Notes: generated by a model from the sequence alone, not told the origin. DNA of 38,986 nt from Clostridiales bacterium (GCA_014799595.1 JAAVHR010000058.1:1-38986), one strand, 5' to 3'; counted from the first letter of the stretch, positions 15,859-24,866 are shown. Numbers and translations: made by a program.

Positions 15859-17250
15859 ATGCAAAAAGAAGTAATAATGGAAACAAATGAAAGTCCCATG
15901 GCAACGGAACCAGTGAACAAGTTAATGTTAAAAATGGGAATTCCTATGATTTTATCTATGATGCTACAGGCAGTATATAATATAGTAGATAGTGCCTTTG
16001 TGTCAAATATGAAAGGAACAGGAGAAATTGCATTGAACGCCCTGACATTGGCTTTTCCGGTGCAGATGCTTATAGTGGCAGTTGGTATTGGAACAGGTGT
16101 AGGAGTCAATGCTTTGTTAGCAAAAAGTCTTGGACAGGGAGATAAAGAAAAGGCAAGTAAAACCGCAGGAAATGGTATTTTTTTAGCAACAGTTATATAT
16201 GTAGTGTTTTTTATATTTGGTATATTGGGAACGAAAGGATACATTGCAACTCAGACAAGTAACATTCAAATTGCAGAGATGGCAACACAATATTTGTGTA
16301 TATGCTGTGTGTGTTCTTTTGGTATTATATACTTTTCTATATTTGAAAAGGTATTACAGGCAACTGGAAAATCTCTCTATTCTACTATTGCCCAGATATT
16401 GGGGGCTGTGGTAAATATTATTTTGGATCCAATTCTTATTTATGGAATGTTCGGATTGCCAGAACTTGGTGTAAAGGGAGCTGCTTTGGCAACTGTAATT
16501 GGGCAAGTAGTTTCCTGCTTGTGTGCATTGAGTTTTCATTTTAAAGTAAATAAAGAGGTTTCTAATGGATTATCCTACATAAAACCAGATGAAACGATTA
16601 TAAAAGGAATTTATGCCATTGGTTTTCCGGCAATTATTGCCCAGGCATTGATGTCAGTTATGACATACGCATTGAATGTGATTTTCGTAACTATAGGGGA
16701 AAATGTGGTAACGGCGTATGGTTTATATTATAAGATCCAGCAATTTATTTTATTTGCTGCTTTTGGACTCCGGGATGCTATTACTCCGATTGTATCCTTT
16801 AATCATGGAATGAATAGCAAAAAGAGGGTAAAAGAGGGAATAAAATATGGTATGATATATACTCTCATTATTATGTTTGTAGGATTTGTAGGATTAGAGA
16901 TTTTTGCAGAACCTTTTGCAACAATATTTGGGCTTTCTGGAGAGACCGCAAAATTATGTATAAGTGCCATCCGTGTGATATCCATTAGTTATTTATTTGC
17001 AGGAGCAAATGTGGCATTTCAGGGAATCTTTCAGGCACTGGATAGTGGAGTGGAATCCTTGGTTATCTCTATATGCAGACAGTTTTTATTTGTAGTTCCA
17101 GTGGCTTGGGAATTTGCAAGGCTTGTGATGCTTGGTTCTCCATTATGGGTGGTATGGACTACCTTCCTTATTGCAGAGGGACTATCTGTTGTGATAGCTT
17201 GTTTATTTATGAGAAAGATATATAAGAATAAGATTCTAAGGCTGATTTAA
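15859..17250 (+). CDS. MATE-family multidrug/cation antiporter
   Basis: The 463-residue protein has about twelve predicted membrane helices in the two-lobed MATE arrangement. It starts with the family's PVNKLMLKMGIPMILSMMLQ and has the central repeat KGIYAIGFPAIIAQALMS at the start of the second half. MATE proteins export cationic drugs or metabolites in exchange for Na+ or H+. TAGGAGGA precedes ATG 15859. The gene seems monocistronic, with a structured leader that suggests control by transcription attenuation. The substrate cannot be told from sequence. Confidence 0.92.
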   Translation: MQKEVIMETNESPMATEPVNKLMLKMGIPMILSMMLQAVYNIVDSAFVSNMKGTGEIALNALTLAFPVQMLIVAVGIGTGVGVNALLAKSLGQGDKEKASKTAGNGIFLATVIYVVFFIFGILGTKGYIATQTSNIQIAEMATQYLCICCVCSFGIIYFSIFEKVLQATGKSLYSTIAQILGAVVNIILDPILIYGMFGLPELGVKGAALATVIGQVVSCLCALSFHFKVNKEVSNGLSYIKPDETIIKGIYAIGFPAIIAQALMSVMTYALNVIFVTIGENVVTAYGLYYKIQQFILFAAFGLRDAITPIVSFNHGMNSKKRVKEGIKYGMIYTLIIMFVGFVGLEIFAEPFATIFGLSGETAKLCISAIRVISISYLFAGANVAFQGIFQALDSGVESLVISICRQFLFVVPVAWEFARLVMLGSPLWVVWTTFLIAEGLSVVIACLFMRKIYKNKILRLI

Positions 17251-17285
17251 GTAAGATAAATAGAGAATCTGATTTTGAAACTTTT

Positions 17286-17420
17286 GTAACTGTTCAGAAC
17301 CATGAACAGTTACGTTTAAGCCCATAATAATTCGCCTTTGGTGAAGGAGCTTAAACATTACATGATTTACTTTTTCTTACGAAACACGCAGTAAATGCGT
17401 GTTTCTATCTGAATAGTTAT
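17286..17420 (-). repeat. Type I modular hairpin element (reverse orientation)
   Basis: On the minus strand: ATAACTATTCAGATAG, hairpin 1 (AAACACGCA/TGCGTGTTT), CGTA, spacer, hairpin 2 (GTTTAAGC.CC/GGGCTTAAAC region with inner TTCACC-AAAGGCGAA, slightly decayed) and the palindrome GTAACTGTTCA/TGAACAGTTAC. It is a close relative of the copy at 13198, and directly follows the MATE gene. Confidence 0.87.
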
Positions 17421-17538
17421 GAAACTTTTTATTTTATGCTCTTAGAATTTTGGTAGAATAGAATGATAAAATGGAAACTTGACGAAGAAGGGATGAGATT
17501 TCAAAATATTTCTAAAAGAAGTTAGTAATGGTTGTAAT

Positions 17539-17694
17539 ATGATTGATGGTTTTGGACTGAATCCTTTAGAAGATGTTAAGTTAAAAAATTTATTTCTGCT
17601 ATTTATGTTAGATGGTTCATGGATTTGGGAAGATGATTGCACTACAAGGAAAGAGTTGGTTAAGATGATAAACTTAAAGGATATATTGAGTTAA
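17539..17694 (+). CDS. Short ORF, possible gene remnant
   Basis: A 51-codon ORF begins MIDGFGLNPLEDVKLKNL and contains FMLDGSWIWEDD and KELVKMINLKDILS. I do not recognise it and no convincing ribosome site precedes it. Its amino-acid content looks protein-like, so it may be the end of a decayed gene in this accessory stretch. Confidence 0.3.
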   Translation: MIDGFGLNPLEDVKLKNLFLLFMLDGSWIWEDDCTTRKELVKMINLKDILS

Positions 17695-17728
17695 TCAATA
17701 TTGGAGGGGAAAGAAAAAGAAGCATAGG

Positions 17729-17905
17729 TTGAAATATTACAAAAAATTAAAAAAAGCTTGGATATACAAAATATCATGGTATACTGTTTTAAAAGAAGAT
17801 GAATTATAAATTGGATTGATGTTCATAGGAGGATTTTTACCAGCCATTATGGGAAATTATTAGATATTATGTATATTCTGGAAAAATCCAAATGAGGGGT
17901 TCTGA
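17729..17905 (+). pseudogene. Decayed small membrane-protein gene with two in-frame stops
   Basis: One frame reads LKYYKKLKKAWIYKISWYTVLKEDEL, TAA, IGLMFIGGFLPAIMGNY, TAG, ILCIFWKNPNEGF, TGA. The middle piece looks like a membrane helix. The final TGA lies within GGTTCTGAACAGTTAC, a half palindrome of the intergenic repeat, so a repeat has replaced the original end. The family is not recognised. Confidence 0.4.
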
Positions 17906-17967
17906 ACAGTTACATTTGACTTTATAGAATTGAATAAAATTTGTATTTGAAAGTGAGATGAAATAGT

Positions 17968-18864
17968 ATGGATAAGATTCTAGACACTAGTAGCTATGGA
18001 ATTTGTTTATTTTCCTTAGAAATATTACAAAATTTTATAAAAAAAGAAAAAATCTGGTCAAAAAATATCTTAAATAAATTTCAAAAGGACAAAAAACTAT
18101 ATTTAGGAACGCAAAAAGAAGGTACGTGGATTCCTATTGTACAGATAGATTCTGTAGGTTATGTTATTAAATTAGATGGTTATGATAAACCATTTAATGA
18201 TGAGTGGGAGCAAAAATTGGAGTATCATGGATTTAACATTGAGATAAAGGATATCCTTTGTATTTCTAGTATCGGTATGCTCTATAATTTTGATGTAAAT
18301 GATTTTAGTGAATATGAAACCTCATATCAGACATTAGATGGTGAAACACTATATAAAAGTTTTAAATATGATGTTCCTTCTGGAAAATACTTGGTATCTA
18401 TTAAAGGATATGCACGTAAGCAGGAATTAGTGCATTATGCAAGCCATGATAATCCAGACTATGGATTTTTATTTTCTCTTGTTAAAGTGAATGAGTTTGA
18501 TGGTTTTAAAAATCCTAGAGAAAGTGAGTTTTATGAATTCAATATAGGTTGGCTTACAGAGTCAAAGAAAGCGGTAATTCATTGGTTTTCAGAAGAGGAA
18601 GGAGGAAGAAAAGAACCTCCAACAGATGAAGAATACTGTCCTGTCATAGAATTAGAAAATGGAAATATTTGTAAGTTATATATTAAATTTGACAGGACAA
18701 ATCCAACACAGAATAAAATGATAGATAACTGTAGAGTAAAAATGTTATTATATTCTTCACTAGATTACTTACTAAGCAGCAATGCAGAATATATCATTTG
18801 TGAAGAATCTCGTAAAAGAGGTAAATTAGTTATCAAAAAAGTGGGTAGAATGGTAATCAAGTAA
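17968..18864 (+). CDS. Hypothetical cytoplasmic protein (298 residues)
   Basis: ATG 17968 follows GTGAGATG-like purine-rich sequence. The protein has no signal peptide or membrane helix. It contains repeated beta-type segments such as GTWIPIVQIDSVGYVIKLDGY, YLVSIKGYARKQ and a Pro/Glu-rich EEEGGRKEPPTDEEY. The overall impression is a soluble beta-rich protein; immunity proteins of polymorphic toxin systems often look like this, but I see no motif that proves it. Decayed ORFs lie upstream and no toxin gene is adjacent. Downstream, 18865-19026 shows only a weak ATATCA/TGATAT hairpin. Confidence 0.7.
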   Translation: MDKILDTSSYGICLFSLEILQNFIKKEKIWSKNILNKFQKDKKLYLGTQKEGTWIPIVQIDSVGYVIKLDGYDKPFNDEWEQKLEYHGFNIEIKDILCISSIGMLYNFDVNDFSEYETSYQTLDGETLYKSFKYDVPSGKYLVSIKGYARKQELVHYASHDNPDYGFLFSLVKVNEFDGFKNPRESEFYEFNIGWLTESKKAVIHWFSEEEGGRKEPPTDEEYCPVIELENGNICKLYIKFDRTNPTQNKMIDNCRVKMLLYSSLDYLLSSNAEYIICEESRKRGKLVIKKVGRMVIK

Positions 18865-19026
18865 GATAGAATATGTCCTAAAAGTGGGGTAATTTATATC
18901 AGATGGAATAGGATCCAATTTTTGATATAGACTCTAGTGGGTGGCAAGCGTACGGAATAGTATTAATAAAGTTTGGACTGTACATAAAAAGAAGTGAAAA
19001 TTGAAATAATGTAGGTTTGTAACAGA

Positions 19027-19659
19027 TTACAACACAGTCTTTAAATAATAAATCGCAAGCTGTGTTCTATCCCTTAAATCTAATTTTTCCAATATCGTAC
19101 TAATATAGTTGCGGACAGTACCTTCGCTTAAGAATAGCACTTCACTAATTTCCTTATTGTTTAAGCCTTTGGCAACCTGTTCCATAATAGAAAGTTCCTT
19201 TGGGGTCAACGAAGGGTCTATTTGTGGTGGGGCAGCAGGTGTTTCTGTCTGCTGCATAAGGGTAGGGATTTTGGAAACAATCTCCCCGCCAAATACACTT
19301 TGCCCACTGTATACAGCCTTAATAGAGGGAATAATGCATTCAAAATCCTGTTTGATAAGATAACCTCTGGCACCAAGATAAAGTGCCTTAATAATATAAT
19401 CATCATCAGAAAAAGTGGTGAGAAATAAAATACGGGCATCCTTATGGGTGTCAAAGATTTCTTTTGCCGCATCCAGACCATTCATTTCTTCCATGCGGAT
19501 ATCCATAAGCAGAACATCAGGATGATGTTCATTATAAAGGCGGATGGCATCTTTTCCATTATTGCCCATAGCAACGACTTCAATGTCATCATCAGATTCT
19601 AAGATGGTTTTTAAAGACAAAGTTACAAACTTATCATCATCTACTACAAGTACTTTCAT
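19027..19659 (-). CDS. NarL/FixJ-family response regulator
   Basis: This 210-residue protein has a receiver domain with the acidic pocket DDD (7-9), phosphoacceptor D53 in LLMDIRM and the conserved Lys in GYLIKQD (about 105). A LuxR-type helix-turn-helix follows: LTPKELSIMEQVAKGLNNKEI and GTVRNYISTILEKLDLRDR. ATG 19659 was chosen because AAGGTGAT precedes it; the longer ORF start lies inside a repeat element. It is the partner of the kinase at 20960 and probably controls the transporter operon upstream, as LnrK does for LnrLMN in Bacillus subtilis. Confidence 0.93.
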   Translation of the reverse strand: MKVLVVDDDKFVTLSLKTILESDDDIEVVAMGNNGKDAIRLYNEHHPDVLLMDIRMEEMNGLDAAKEIFDTHKDARILFLTTFSDDDYIIKALYLGARGYLIKQDFECIIPSIKAVYSGQSVFGGEIVSKIPTLMQQTETPAAPPQIDPSLTPKELSIMEQVAKGLNNKEISEVLFLSEGTVRNYISTILEKLDLRDRTQLAIYYLKTVL

Positions 19660-19689
19660 ATAAAATATCACCTTTCTAAAGGAACTATT

Positions 19690-19835
19690 GTTACTGTTCA
19701 CACCTACAGTGCAAACAGTAACAGAATCCAGCCTATTTATAATTCGCCTTCAGCGAAAGGTTGGATTCTTTGTCTACCACTACTTGTTCTTACGTACTTT
19801 GCAGCAAGTGCAAAGTACTACCTGTGAACAGTAAC
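19690..19835 (-). repeat. Type I modular hairpin element between kinase and regulator genes
   Basis: On the minus strand: GTTACTGTTCACAGGTAG, hairpin 1 (TACTTTGCA/TGCAAAGTA), CGTA, spacer, hairpin 2 (AGAATCCA/TGGATTCT with inner TTCGCT-GAA-GGCGAA) and a terminal palindrome GTTACTGTT/AACAGTAAC. The 13-bp ends GTTACTGTTCACA and TGTGAACAGTAAC are perfect inverted repeats. All stems differ from other copies while the junctions GGTAG and CGTA and the inner GGCGAA loop are kept. It lies in the 180-base gap inside a two-component operon. Confidence 0.87.
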
Positions 19836-19841
19836 GAAATA

Positions 19842-20960
19842 TTACCTTGGTTTCTGGATAATAATGAAAATCCGAAATCCATTGTCTGAAGTAATATGAA
19901 TGGTTCCACCAAGGGCAGTTACCCTTTCACGCATGTTATCAAGTCCCATACCATGATTGCTATTTATGTCATTTGTTTGGCTGAAGTTAGATGTTCCATT
20001 ATCCTGAACCAGTAATTGGTAAAGGGCTGGATGTTCTCTAATGGTAATTTCCATTGCGTTTCCGTTACTATGCTTTATCGTATTAGTCATTGCTTCTTTT
20101 AAAATAGCAAGAAAACAGTATTTTATATCCTTGGAGGCATGGTTAGACATGTCATAATCCAATTTTACATCTAAATTTGGAAATTCTTTTGTCATATTAA
20201 GAATCATTAACTCTAAATCCAAAGATTCGTCCCGTAAATCATGTACACTTTCCCGAATACTAGTCATGGCAGTATTTAGAGTATCCTTTAAATTGCTTAA
20301 AGGTTCATCTAATGTTTCATTTTTGTTAATGGTCAAAATTGCCCCTAACTGCAAAATAGAGCGGGAGAGCATGTGACCTACGTTGTCATGGATTTCCCTT
20401 GCAATACGGTTTCGCTCTGCAAGGGTGGCAAGATGTATTTCCCTATCCTGTTCCATACGTTGCTTTTTTTGATTACGCTGTAAACTTTGCTGCATATAAG
20501 AATGTACATCATGAATTTGGTGATTGCTTTCTTTTAGGGAAATTATTTGGTTTGTTTTTCTCACAAGCATATAGGCAAGAATACAAAAGCAAATTATAAA
20601 GAAATAGCCATTTAATGAGAGATAATCCGATGTAAATCCATATTTTATATAAACTATAACAAAAAGAACAATAAAAATCAATTCTGTGATATACGATTGT
20701 AAAGCACCCTTGGGATGTAAATATTTAAAAACATATAGGAACATGGGAAGGTAGAAAAAATAAACAGGAGAAAGTAAGGTACATAGCACAAATAGTCCCA
20801 CTGTAATTAGTGAGACGTATTTGTTGCTAAAATAGTATGCAAGACAACCCAAAATTAAAGTAATTAGCATAGAAATAATGGATTGTGTAGTTAAGTGGTT
20901 AACTAAAATATATAGAGTAGAACAAATATATATAATAATAATATCAATAAGTGAATTCAT
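19842..20960 (-). CDS. Sensor histidine kinase, HisKA_3 (NarX/DesK) type
   Basis: The N-terminal ~135 residues contain several hydrophobic helices without a large extracellular loop, so it is an intramembrane-sensing type of kinase. A coiled-coil stretch (about 140-175) leads to the H-box RNRIAREIHDNVGHMLS with H191, then the HATPase domain with KEAMTNTIKHS and HGMGLDNMRERV. I chose ATG 20960 (MNSLIDIII) because the longer ORF overlaps the upstream permease gene. In LnrJ-type systems the kinase senses membrane-active polyene or lantibiotic-like compounds with the transporter's help. The similarity in gene content makes that a reasonable inference. Confidence 0.9.
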   Translation of the reverse strand: MNSLIDIIIIYICSTLYILVNHLTTQSIISMLITLILGCLAYYFSNKYVSLITVGLFVLCTLLSPVYFFYLPMFLYVFKYLHPKGALQSYITELIFIVLFVIVYIKYGFTSDYLSLNGYFFIICFCILAYMLVRKTNQIISLKESNHQIHDVHSYMQQSLQRNQKKQRMEQDREIHLATLAERNRIAREIHDNVGHMLSRSILQLGAILTINKNETLDEPLSNLKDTLNTAMTSIRESVHDLRDESLDLELMILNMTKEFPNLDVKLDYDMSNHASKDIKYCFLAILKEAMTNTIKHSNGNAMEITIREHPALYQLLVQDNGTSNFSQTNDINSNHGMGLDNMRERVTALGGTIHITSDNGFRIFIIIQKPR

Positions 20961-20968
20961 AAAATTCT

Positions 20969-22132
20969 TTAACTCTCCTGCTGTTTTTTTGCAGCTACAA
21001 GTCCAATACAAAACAGAGCCAAGGCAAATAGTAGCTGAATTAGTAAATTCTCTGATATAGCTGAAAGAGAATGGGTTAGGTTATCTGTTCCTGTAGAAAT
21101 TATATCAAGTGACTGACTGTACCAATAGGAGGGCATAAGTTTTGCAACGGATTGCATGTTACTTCCTAAAACGGAAACAGGGACAAAAATTCCACCCAGA
21201 AATGCAATTGCCAAAGGAGTAACTACAGAAAAGCCCAAAACACTGGCATGTTGTTTGAAAAGATTACCAGCCATAAAAGCCAAACTAACAGATACAATGG
21301 CAAAACACATAGTATTTATTATATATAACAAAAAGCTTTCTGTTGTCAAGTCCTTATGGAATAAGATAAATGCAATCAAGTTAAAAATTCCCACAGTAAT
21401 AACGGCACAAAGCACAACTCCTATTGCTAATTGTATATTGTGGCTGTGAAAGGTCTGAGAAGAAATGGTAATACGGTTTTTCAGGCTTTTTTTTCGAAAT
21501 ACAACTAAAATGGGACTTACAGCAGTAATGAGAATTCCTACAAAAACATAAGCAAGAATATTGTAAAAGTTAAAAATTGCTGAATAGTCATTTGTTGTTT
21601 CTTTTGTTTGTAATTCACTCAAAAGAGAAACTTTTGTGGTATCCTCTAAGATAGGCTCTATTTTTTGAATGGCAGAATTCAAATCGTCACCACAGGAAAG
21701 ATAAGTATGCAATGTAGCAAAATAGCTGTCAATTTTCCGGTCAAATAAAAATCCAAAGGAGGAATCCTGTAACTTAATATTTTCTGTTTTGGGTTTTTTA
21801 CCTGTCTTGATGTCATTTTCAAATCCTTTTGGAATAATAAGTGCATAGTAAATTTTACGGTAGTACATAGCGTTACGGATATCATCCATATTATCATCAA
21901 ATTCTATAAAACTGTTATCCTTTGATAGATAAGAAAGAAGAGCCTTGGAAAGTTCACTATTGTCCCGGTCAATAATAGTAAAATTTACGTTACTTGAGCC
22001 AAAGGCATTAGGAACATCGCCGTCAGATGTAGCTGTGGTAATAATTGCCAAGAGAATAAAAATACCAAAGTAAACCCCTATACTTATAGAATTTTTCTTG
22101 AGTATTTTATAAAAAGCCTTAAAGGTTTGCAT
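20969..22132 (-). CDS. ABC-2 type transporter permease (second subunit)
   Basis: This 387-residue permease has the ABC-2 layout: one N-terminal helix (ISIGVYFGIFILLAIITT), a large extracytoplasmic domain of about 150 residues, and five or six C-terminal helices, with PLAIAFLGGIFVPVSVLG in the conserved region. AAGGAGGG precedes ATG 22132; this ribosome site is within the last codons of the first permease, so the genes overlap by 14 bases and are translationally coupled. With 22119-23291 it forms the membrane part of an Lnr/Yfi-like exporter. Confidence 0.9.
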   Translation of the reverse strand: MQTFKAFYKILKKNSISIGVYFGIFILLAIITTATSDGDVPNAFGSSNVNFTIIDRDNSELSKALLSYLSKDNSFIEFDDNMDDIRNAMYYRKIYYALIIPKGFENDIKTGKKPKTENIKLQDSSFGFLFDRKIDSYFATLHTYLSCGDDLNSAIQKIEPILEDTTKVSLLSELQTKETTNDYSAIFNFYNILAYVFVGILITAVSPILVVFRKKSLKNRITISSQTFHSHNIQLAIGVVLCAVITVGIFNLIAFILFHKDLTTESFLLYIINTMCFAIVSVSLAFMAGNLFKQHASVLGFSVVTPLAIAFLGGIFVPVSVLGSNMQSVAKLMPSYWYSQSLDIISTGTDNLTHSLSAISENLLIQLLFALALFCIGLVAAKKQQES

Positions 22133-23291
22133 ATTTTTCCCTCCTTAATATAAGAATAGCAGCAATAAATAATAGAATATTCCATACCAATAATGATAGA
22201 ATACAAACATGAAATCTTCCGGCATCATCAAACACACAAGTATATTGATAGCAGTCGCTAATAATGGCAGCAGGATTAATTCTGTTGAAAATTGGCAGAT
22301 TGCATTCCATAATGTATTTCATTTCGCCAACCATAAGACCAGCAAAAAAGTTGGATGTCAATACAACAGCAGTTACAATGCTTTCTTTAAAGCGATGTTC
22401 ACCTTTTAGAAATACACCAAGAAAATAGCCTATAGAGACTCCAACCATATTGGAACACAGACCAATTAATATAAGTTTACCAAGGTTGTTTCCTAGATTA
22501 ATACCTAAGATTTGTGTTAGATAAAAAAGAAGTAAAAAATATATTCCCATTTCTATAGTTAGTGCAGCACCAAAGTCGGATAAGACTGCCAGTAATTTTG
22601 AGGTTGGCGAAATACTTCTTCTTGCACCTACAATAGATTGATCTGCCTGTAACTGTTTGGTATTTTCTAATCCCAAGTTTGCTCCATAAAGACAGGTCAT
22701 AGCAATGAGAGCAAAGAAATATTGTGCATATATATCTGTATTTTGAGTGCTGAGGGGAAGCTCTTTACGAAATGAAGACTCACTAAAAAGTGCTTTCGTA
22801 GCTTGTTCCAGTTTTTCCGGACTGCTCATGGCAATATCAGAAAGAACTGCTGTATTTCTTTTACAAGTATCAAGAATCTCTTTTAGGATAGTTTGATCAA
22901 TTCCGCTATCTTTAACAATAAGAGATAATTCTCTGTTTTTCTCATCTACTGTGATAATACCAGTTATGGTACCTTCTTCTAAAGCATCTTCTCCCTTTTG
23001 AAAATCCATTTCTTTAGCAGTAATATAATTTTCTTCAGAAAGAGTGTCTATCATTTCAAAAAGATAAGAAAGATTCTCTGAATTATGTAACTCATCTATA
23101 GACACTTTTGAGGTACTGGTGGTAGTGATTGCCACAGGGATAGTATTAATAGATTCCGTTTTTTCTGTGATACTGGAGAATGCCATATAAAATAAAGTAC
23201 CTAAAATAAAAGGAAATGCCATATTCCAGAACAGAAGAGTTTTATTTTTAAATAATATCTTCAATCTGTTTTTATATAAATGCCAAAACAT
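22119..23291 (-). CDS. ABC-2 type transporter permease (first subunit)
   Basis: This 390-residue permease has the same layout as its neighbour: an N-terminal helix (LLFWNMAFPFILGTLFYMAF), an extracytoplasmic domain with TITGIITVDEKNRELSLIV, and a C-terminal helix bundle. The conserved ABC-2 region contains GLENTKQLQADQSIVGARR, a cytosolic coupling segment. AAAGGGG precedes ATG 23291. It lies 165 bases after the ATPase gene; that gap is filled by a type I repeat element. Confidence 0.9.
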   Translation of the reverse strand: MFWHLYKNRLKILFKNKTLLFWNMAFPFILGTLFYMAFSSITEKTESINTIPVAITTTSTSKVSIDELHNSENLSYLFEMIDTLSEENYITAKEMDFQKGEDALEEGTITGIITVDEKNRELSLIVKDSGIDQTILKEILDTCKRNTAVLSDIAMSSPEKLEQATKALFSESSFRKELPLSTQNTDIYAQYFFALIAMTCLYGANLGLENTKQLQADQSIVGARRSISPTSKLLAVLSDFGAALTIEMGIYFLLLFYLTQILGINLGNNLGKLILIGLCSNMVGVSIGYFLGVFLKGEHRFKESIVTAVVLTSNFFAGLMVGEMKYIMECNLPIFNRINPAAIISDCYQYTCVFDDAGRFHVCILSLLVWNILLFIAAILILRREKYANL

Positions 23292-23323
23292 AATTTACCC
23301 CTTTCTTAATTGTTGGTATCTCT

Positions 23324-23459
23324 GTAACTATTCAGGTAGAAACACGCATTTACTGCGTGTTTACGTAGTAAAATGTAAATTTTGATTGTTCTAAGCCCTT
23401 CGCCGAAGGCGAATTTTTATGGGCTTAGAACGTAACTGTTCATGGTTCTGAACAGTTAC
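23324..23459 (+). repeat. Type I modular hairpin element inside the ABC operon
   Basis: GTAACTATTCAGGTAG, hairpin 1 (AAACACGCA/TGCGTGTTT), ACGTA, spacer, hairpin 2 (GTTCTAAGCCC/GGGCTTAGAAC, 11 bp perfect, inner TTCGCC-GAA-GGCGAA), terminal palindrome. It is inserted between ATPase and permease genes of one operon, opposite in orientation to them. Its GTAAC end supplies the TAA stop of the ATPase gene (read on the minus strand ACG-TAA). Confidence 0.88.
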
Positions 23460-24403
23460 GTATCTCTTAGTTCTTTTCCGGTAATTTCAAGAAATACATC
23501 ATTTAAAGTTGGAAGTTCGGAATATATTCTGCCAAAAGAAATATTTTTTTCTTTTAAAAACTCCATTAAGCGGACAAGATTACGCTGGCCTTTCGTATAG
23601 AATACATTTAAATAATTATCTTTATATTCTACTTTATATACATGAGGAAGTTGTTTAATTTCAGGTAGAAGTTCTTCTTTAAAGGAAAGAATTTCTATTT
23701 GTATGGTTTCGCCAGCCTTAATCATATCTTTTAATTCTTCCTTTGTGCCTAAGGCGATATTCCGTCCAGTGTCTACAATGGCAATCCGTGTGCAGATTTG
23801 TTCCACTTCCTCCATATAATGTGAAGTATAAATAATGGTTGCCCCCTCTTGATTCAGTTGTTGAATGCCTTCCAAAATTTTGTTTCTGCTTTGAGGGTCA
23901 ACGGCAACTGTTGGTTCATCTAAGATAATTAACTTTGGCTTGTGGGCAATTCCACAGGCAATATTTAAACGTCTTAAAAGACCACCGGATAATTTCTTTG
24001 GAGGAAATTTGCGAAAATCTTCCAGACCAGTAAAGACAATGGCATCTTCTACATATTTTTTTCTAGTAGCTTTGTCTTTAATATAAAGCCCACAGAAATA
24101 ATCAATATTTTCATATACTGTCAATTCCTCAAATACTCCCACATCCTGAAAGACCACACCAACTTTTTTCTTTAATTCATAGCTATTTGGTTTTATGGTT
24201 TCACCAAATACTTTAATGCTTCCCTTATCATATTTCAGCAATCCCAGAAGACAGTTGATAGTGGTGGATTTACCAGAACCATTGGGACCTAGAAGTCCAA
24301 ATACTTCTCCTTCTTTGATTTCTAAATTAAAGTGGTCTAGTGCCACTAGTTCCTTGTATCGTTTTACTAAATCTTTAATTTCTACTATTGTTTTTTCACT
24401 CAT
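23456..24403 (-). CDS. ABC transporter ATP-binding protein
   Basis: This is a stand-alone ATPase of about 315 residues with Walker A GPNGSGKST, Q-loop VGVVFQDVGVF, signature LSGGLLRRLNIA, Walker B LIILDEPTVAVDP and switch His in IIYTSHYMEEVEQ. The C-terminal ~90 residues are the DrrA/CcmA-type extension. ATG 24403 (MSEKTIV) was chosen because TGGAGGA lies five bases before it. It is the first gene of the five-gene minus-strand unit (ATPase, permease, permease, kinase, regulator). The composition equals Bacillus LnrL-M-N plus LnrJ-K, which expel linearmycins and related membrane-active antibiotics. Confidence 0.93.
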   Translation of the reverse strand: MSEKTIVEIKDLVKRYKELVALDHFNLEIKEGEVFGLLGPNGSGKSTTINCLLGLLKYDKGSIKVFGETIKPNSYELKKKVGVVFQDVGVFEELTVYENIDYFCGLYIKDKATRKKYVEDAIVFTGLEDFRKFPPKKLSGGLLRRLNIACGIAHKPKLIILDEPTVAVDPQSRNKILEGIQQLNQEGATIIYTSHYMEEVEQICTRIAIVDTGRNIALGTKEELKDMIKAGETIQIEILSFKEELLPEIKQLPHVYKVEYKDNYLNVFYTKGQRNLVRLMEFLKEKNISFGRIYSELPTLNDVFLEITGKELRDT

Positions 24404-24429
24404 AATATCCTCCATTTGATATATCCTCA

Positions 24430-24535
24430 ATTATTCACGTCCTATATTGCAGACTGCTGCTATCGCAGCTAGGAGCTGCTTGACAGCAGCACCTGTCTGC
24501 AATCATCGTCAATTAATCTATTAAGCATGAATAAT
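24430..24535 (-). repeat. Branched hairpin element, third family (internally deleted copy)
   Basis: On the minus strand it reads ATTATTCA-TGCTTAATAG, then the ATTGCAGAC/GTCTGCAAT-type hairpin with GCTGCT-rich inner stems, then CGTGAATAA. Relative to the copy at 6960 the first internal hairpin is missing, leaving a shorter closing stem. It lies directly upstream of the ABC operon start codon, so it would be part of that leader. Confidence 0.78.
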
Positions 24536-24588
24536 CCCGGTATATCACTATAATTTAGCCAAAAACTGATATGCCACCTTTTGTGACA

Positions 24589-24624
24589 TTATCATAGTTA
24601 TAAAGCTCCATAACTAAATGATAA
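24589..24624 (-). promoter_or_regulatory. Inverted repeat upstream of the ABC/two-component operon
   Basis: TTATCATAGTTAT, 8 bases, ATAACTAAATGATAA is a near-perfect 13-bp inverted repeat with a small bulge. A TATAAT box on the minus strand (24629-24634) lies beside it. This is the natural place for the response-regulator binding site of the LnrK-like protein. A leader hairpin is an alternative reading. Confidence 0.5.
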
Positions 24625-24713
24625 CCATATTATATAGGAGAGAAATACAAAAGATAAGTTACAAGAATCATAAAATTATATGACATTTGTCATAAGTCCA
24701 CTTGTCTGACTAA

Positions 24714-24763
24714 TTATTTATTTAATAAAAGAAAGTAAAAAAAGACCTTCTTTTATTAAATAA
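24714..24763. terminator. Long AT-rich hairpin, probable terminator
   Basis: TTATTTAATAAAAG and CTTTTATTAAATAA-type arms pair over about 17 bp around a loop with AAAAAAAGAC. T/A runs on both sides would allow action in either direction. It lies between the ABC operon leader and the small ORF after padR. Confidence 0.5.
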
Positions 24764-24866
24764 AAGAAAGCCTTTTTTAAGTCCAAAGGAGCATATAAAG
24801 ATAATTATACCTATATTGAAATCAAAATATAACACCAGTTGGACTACAAGTCATTTTAATAAAATA

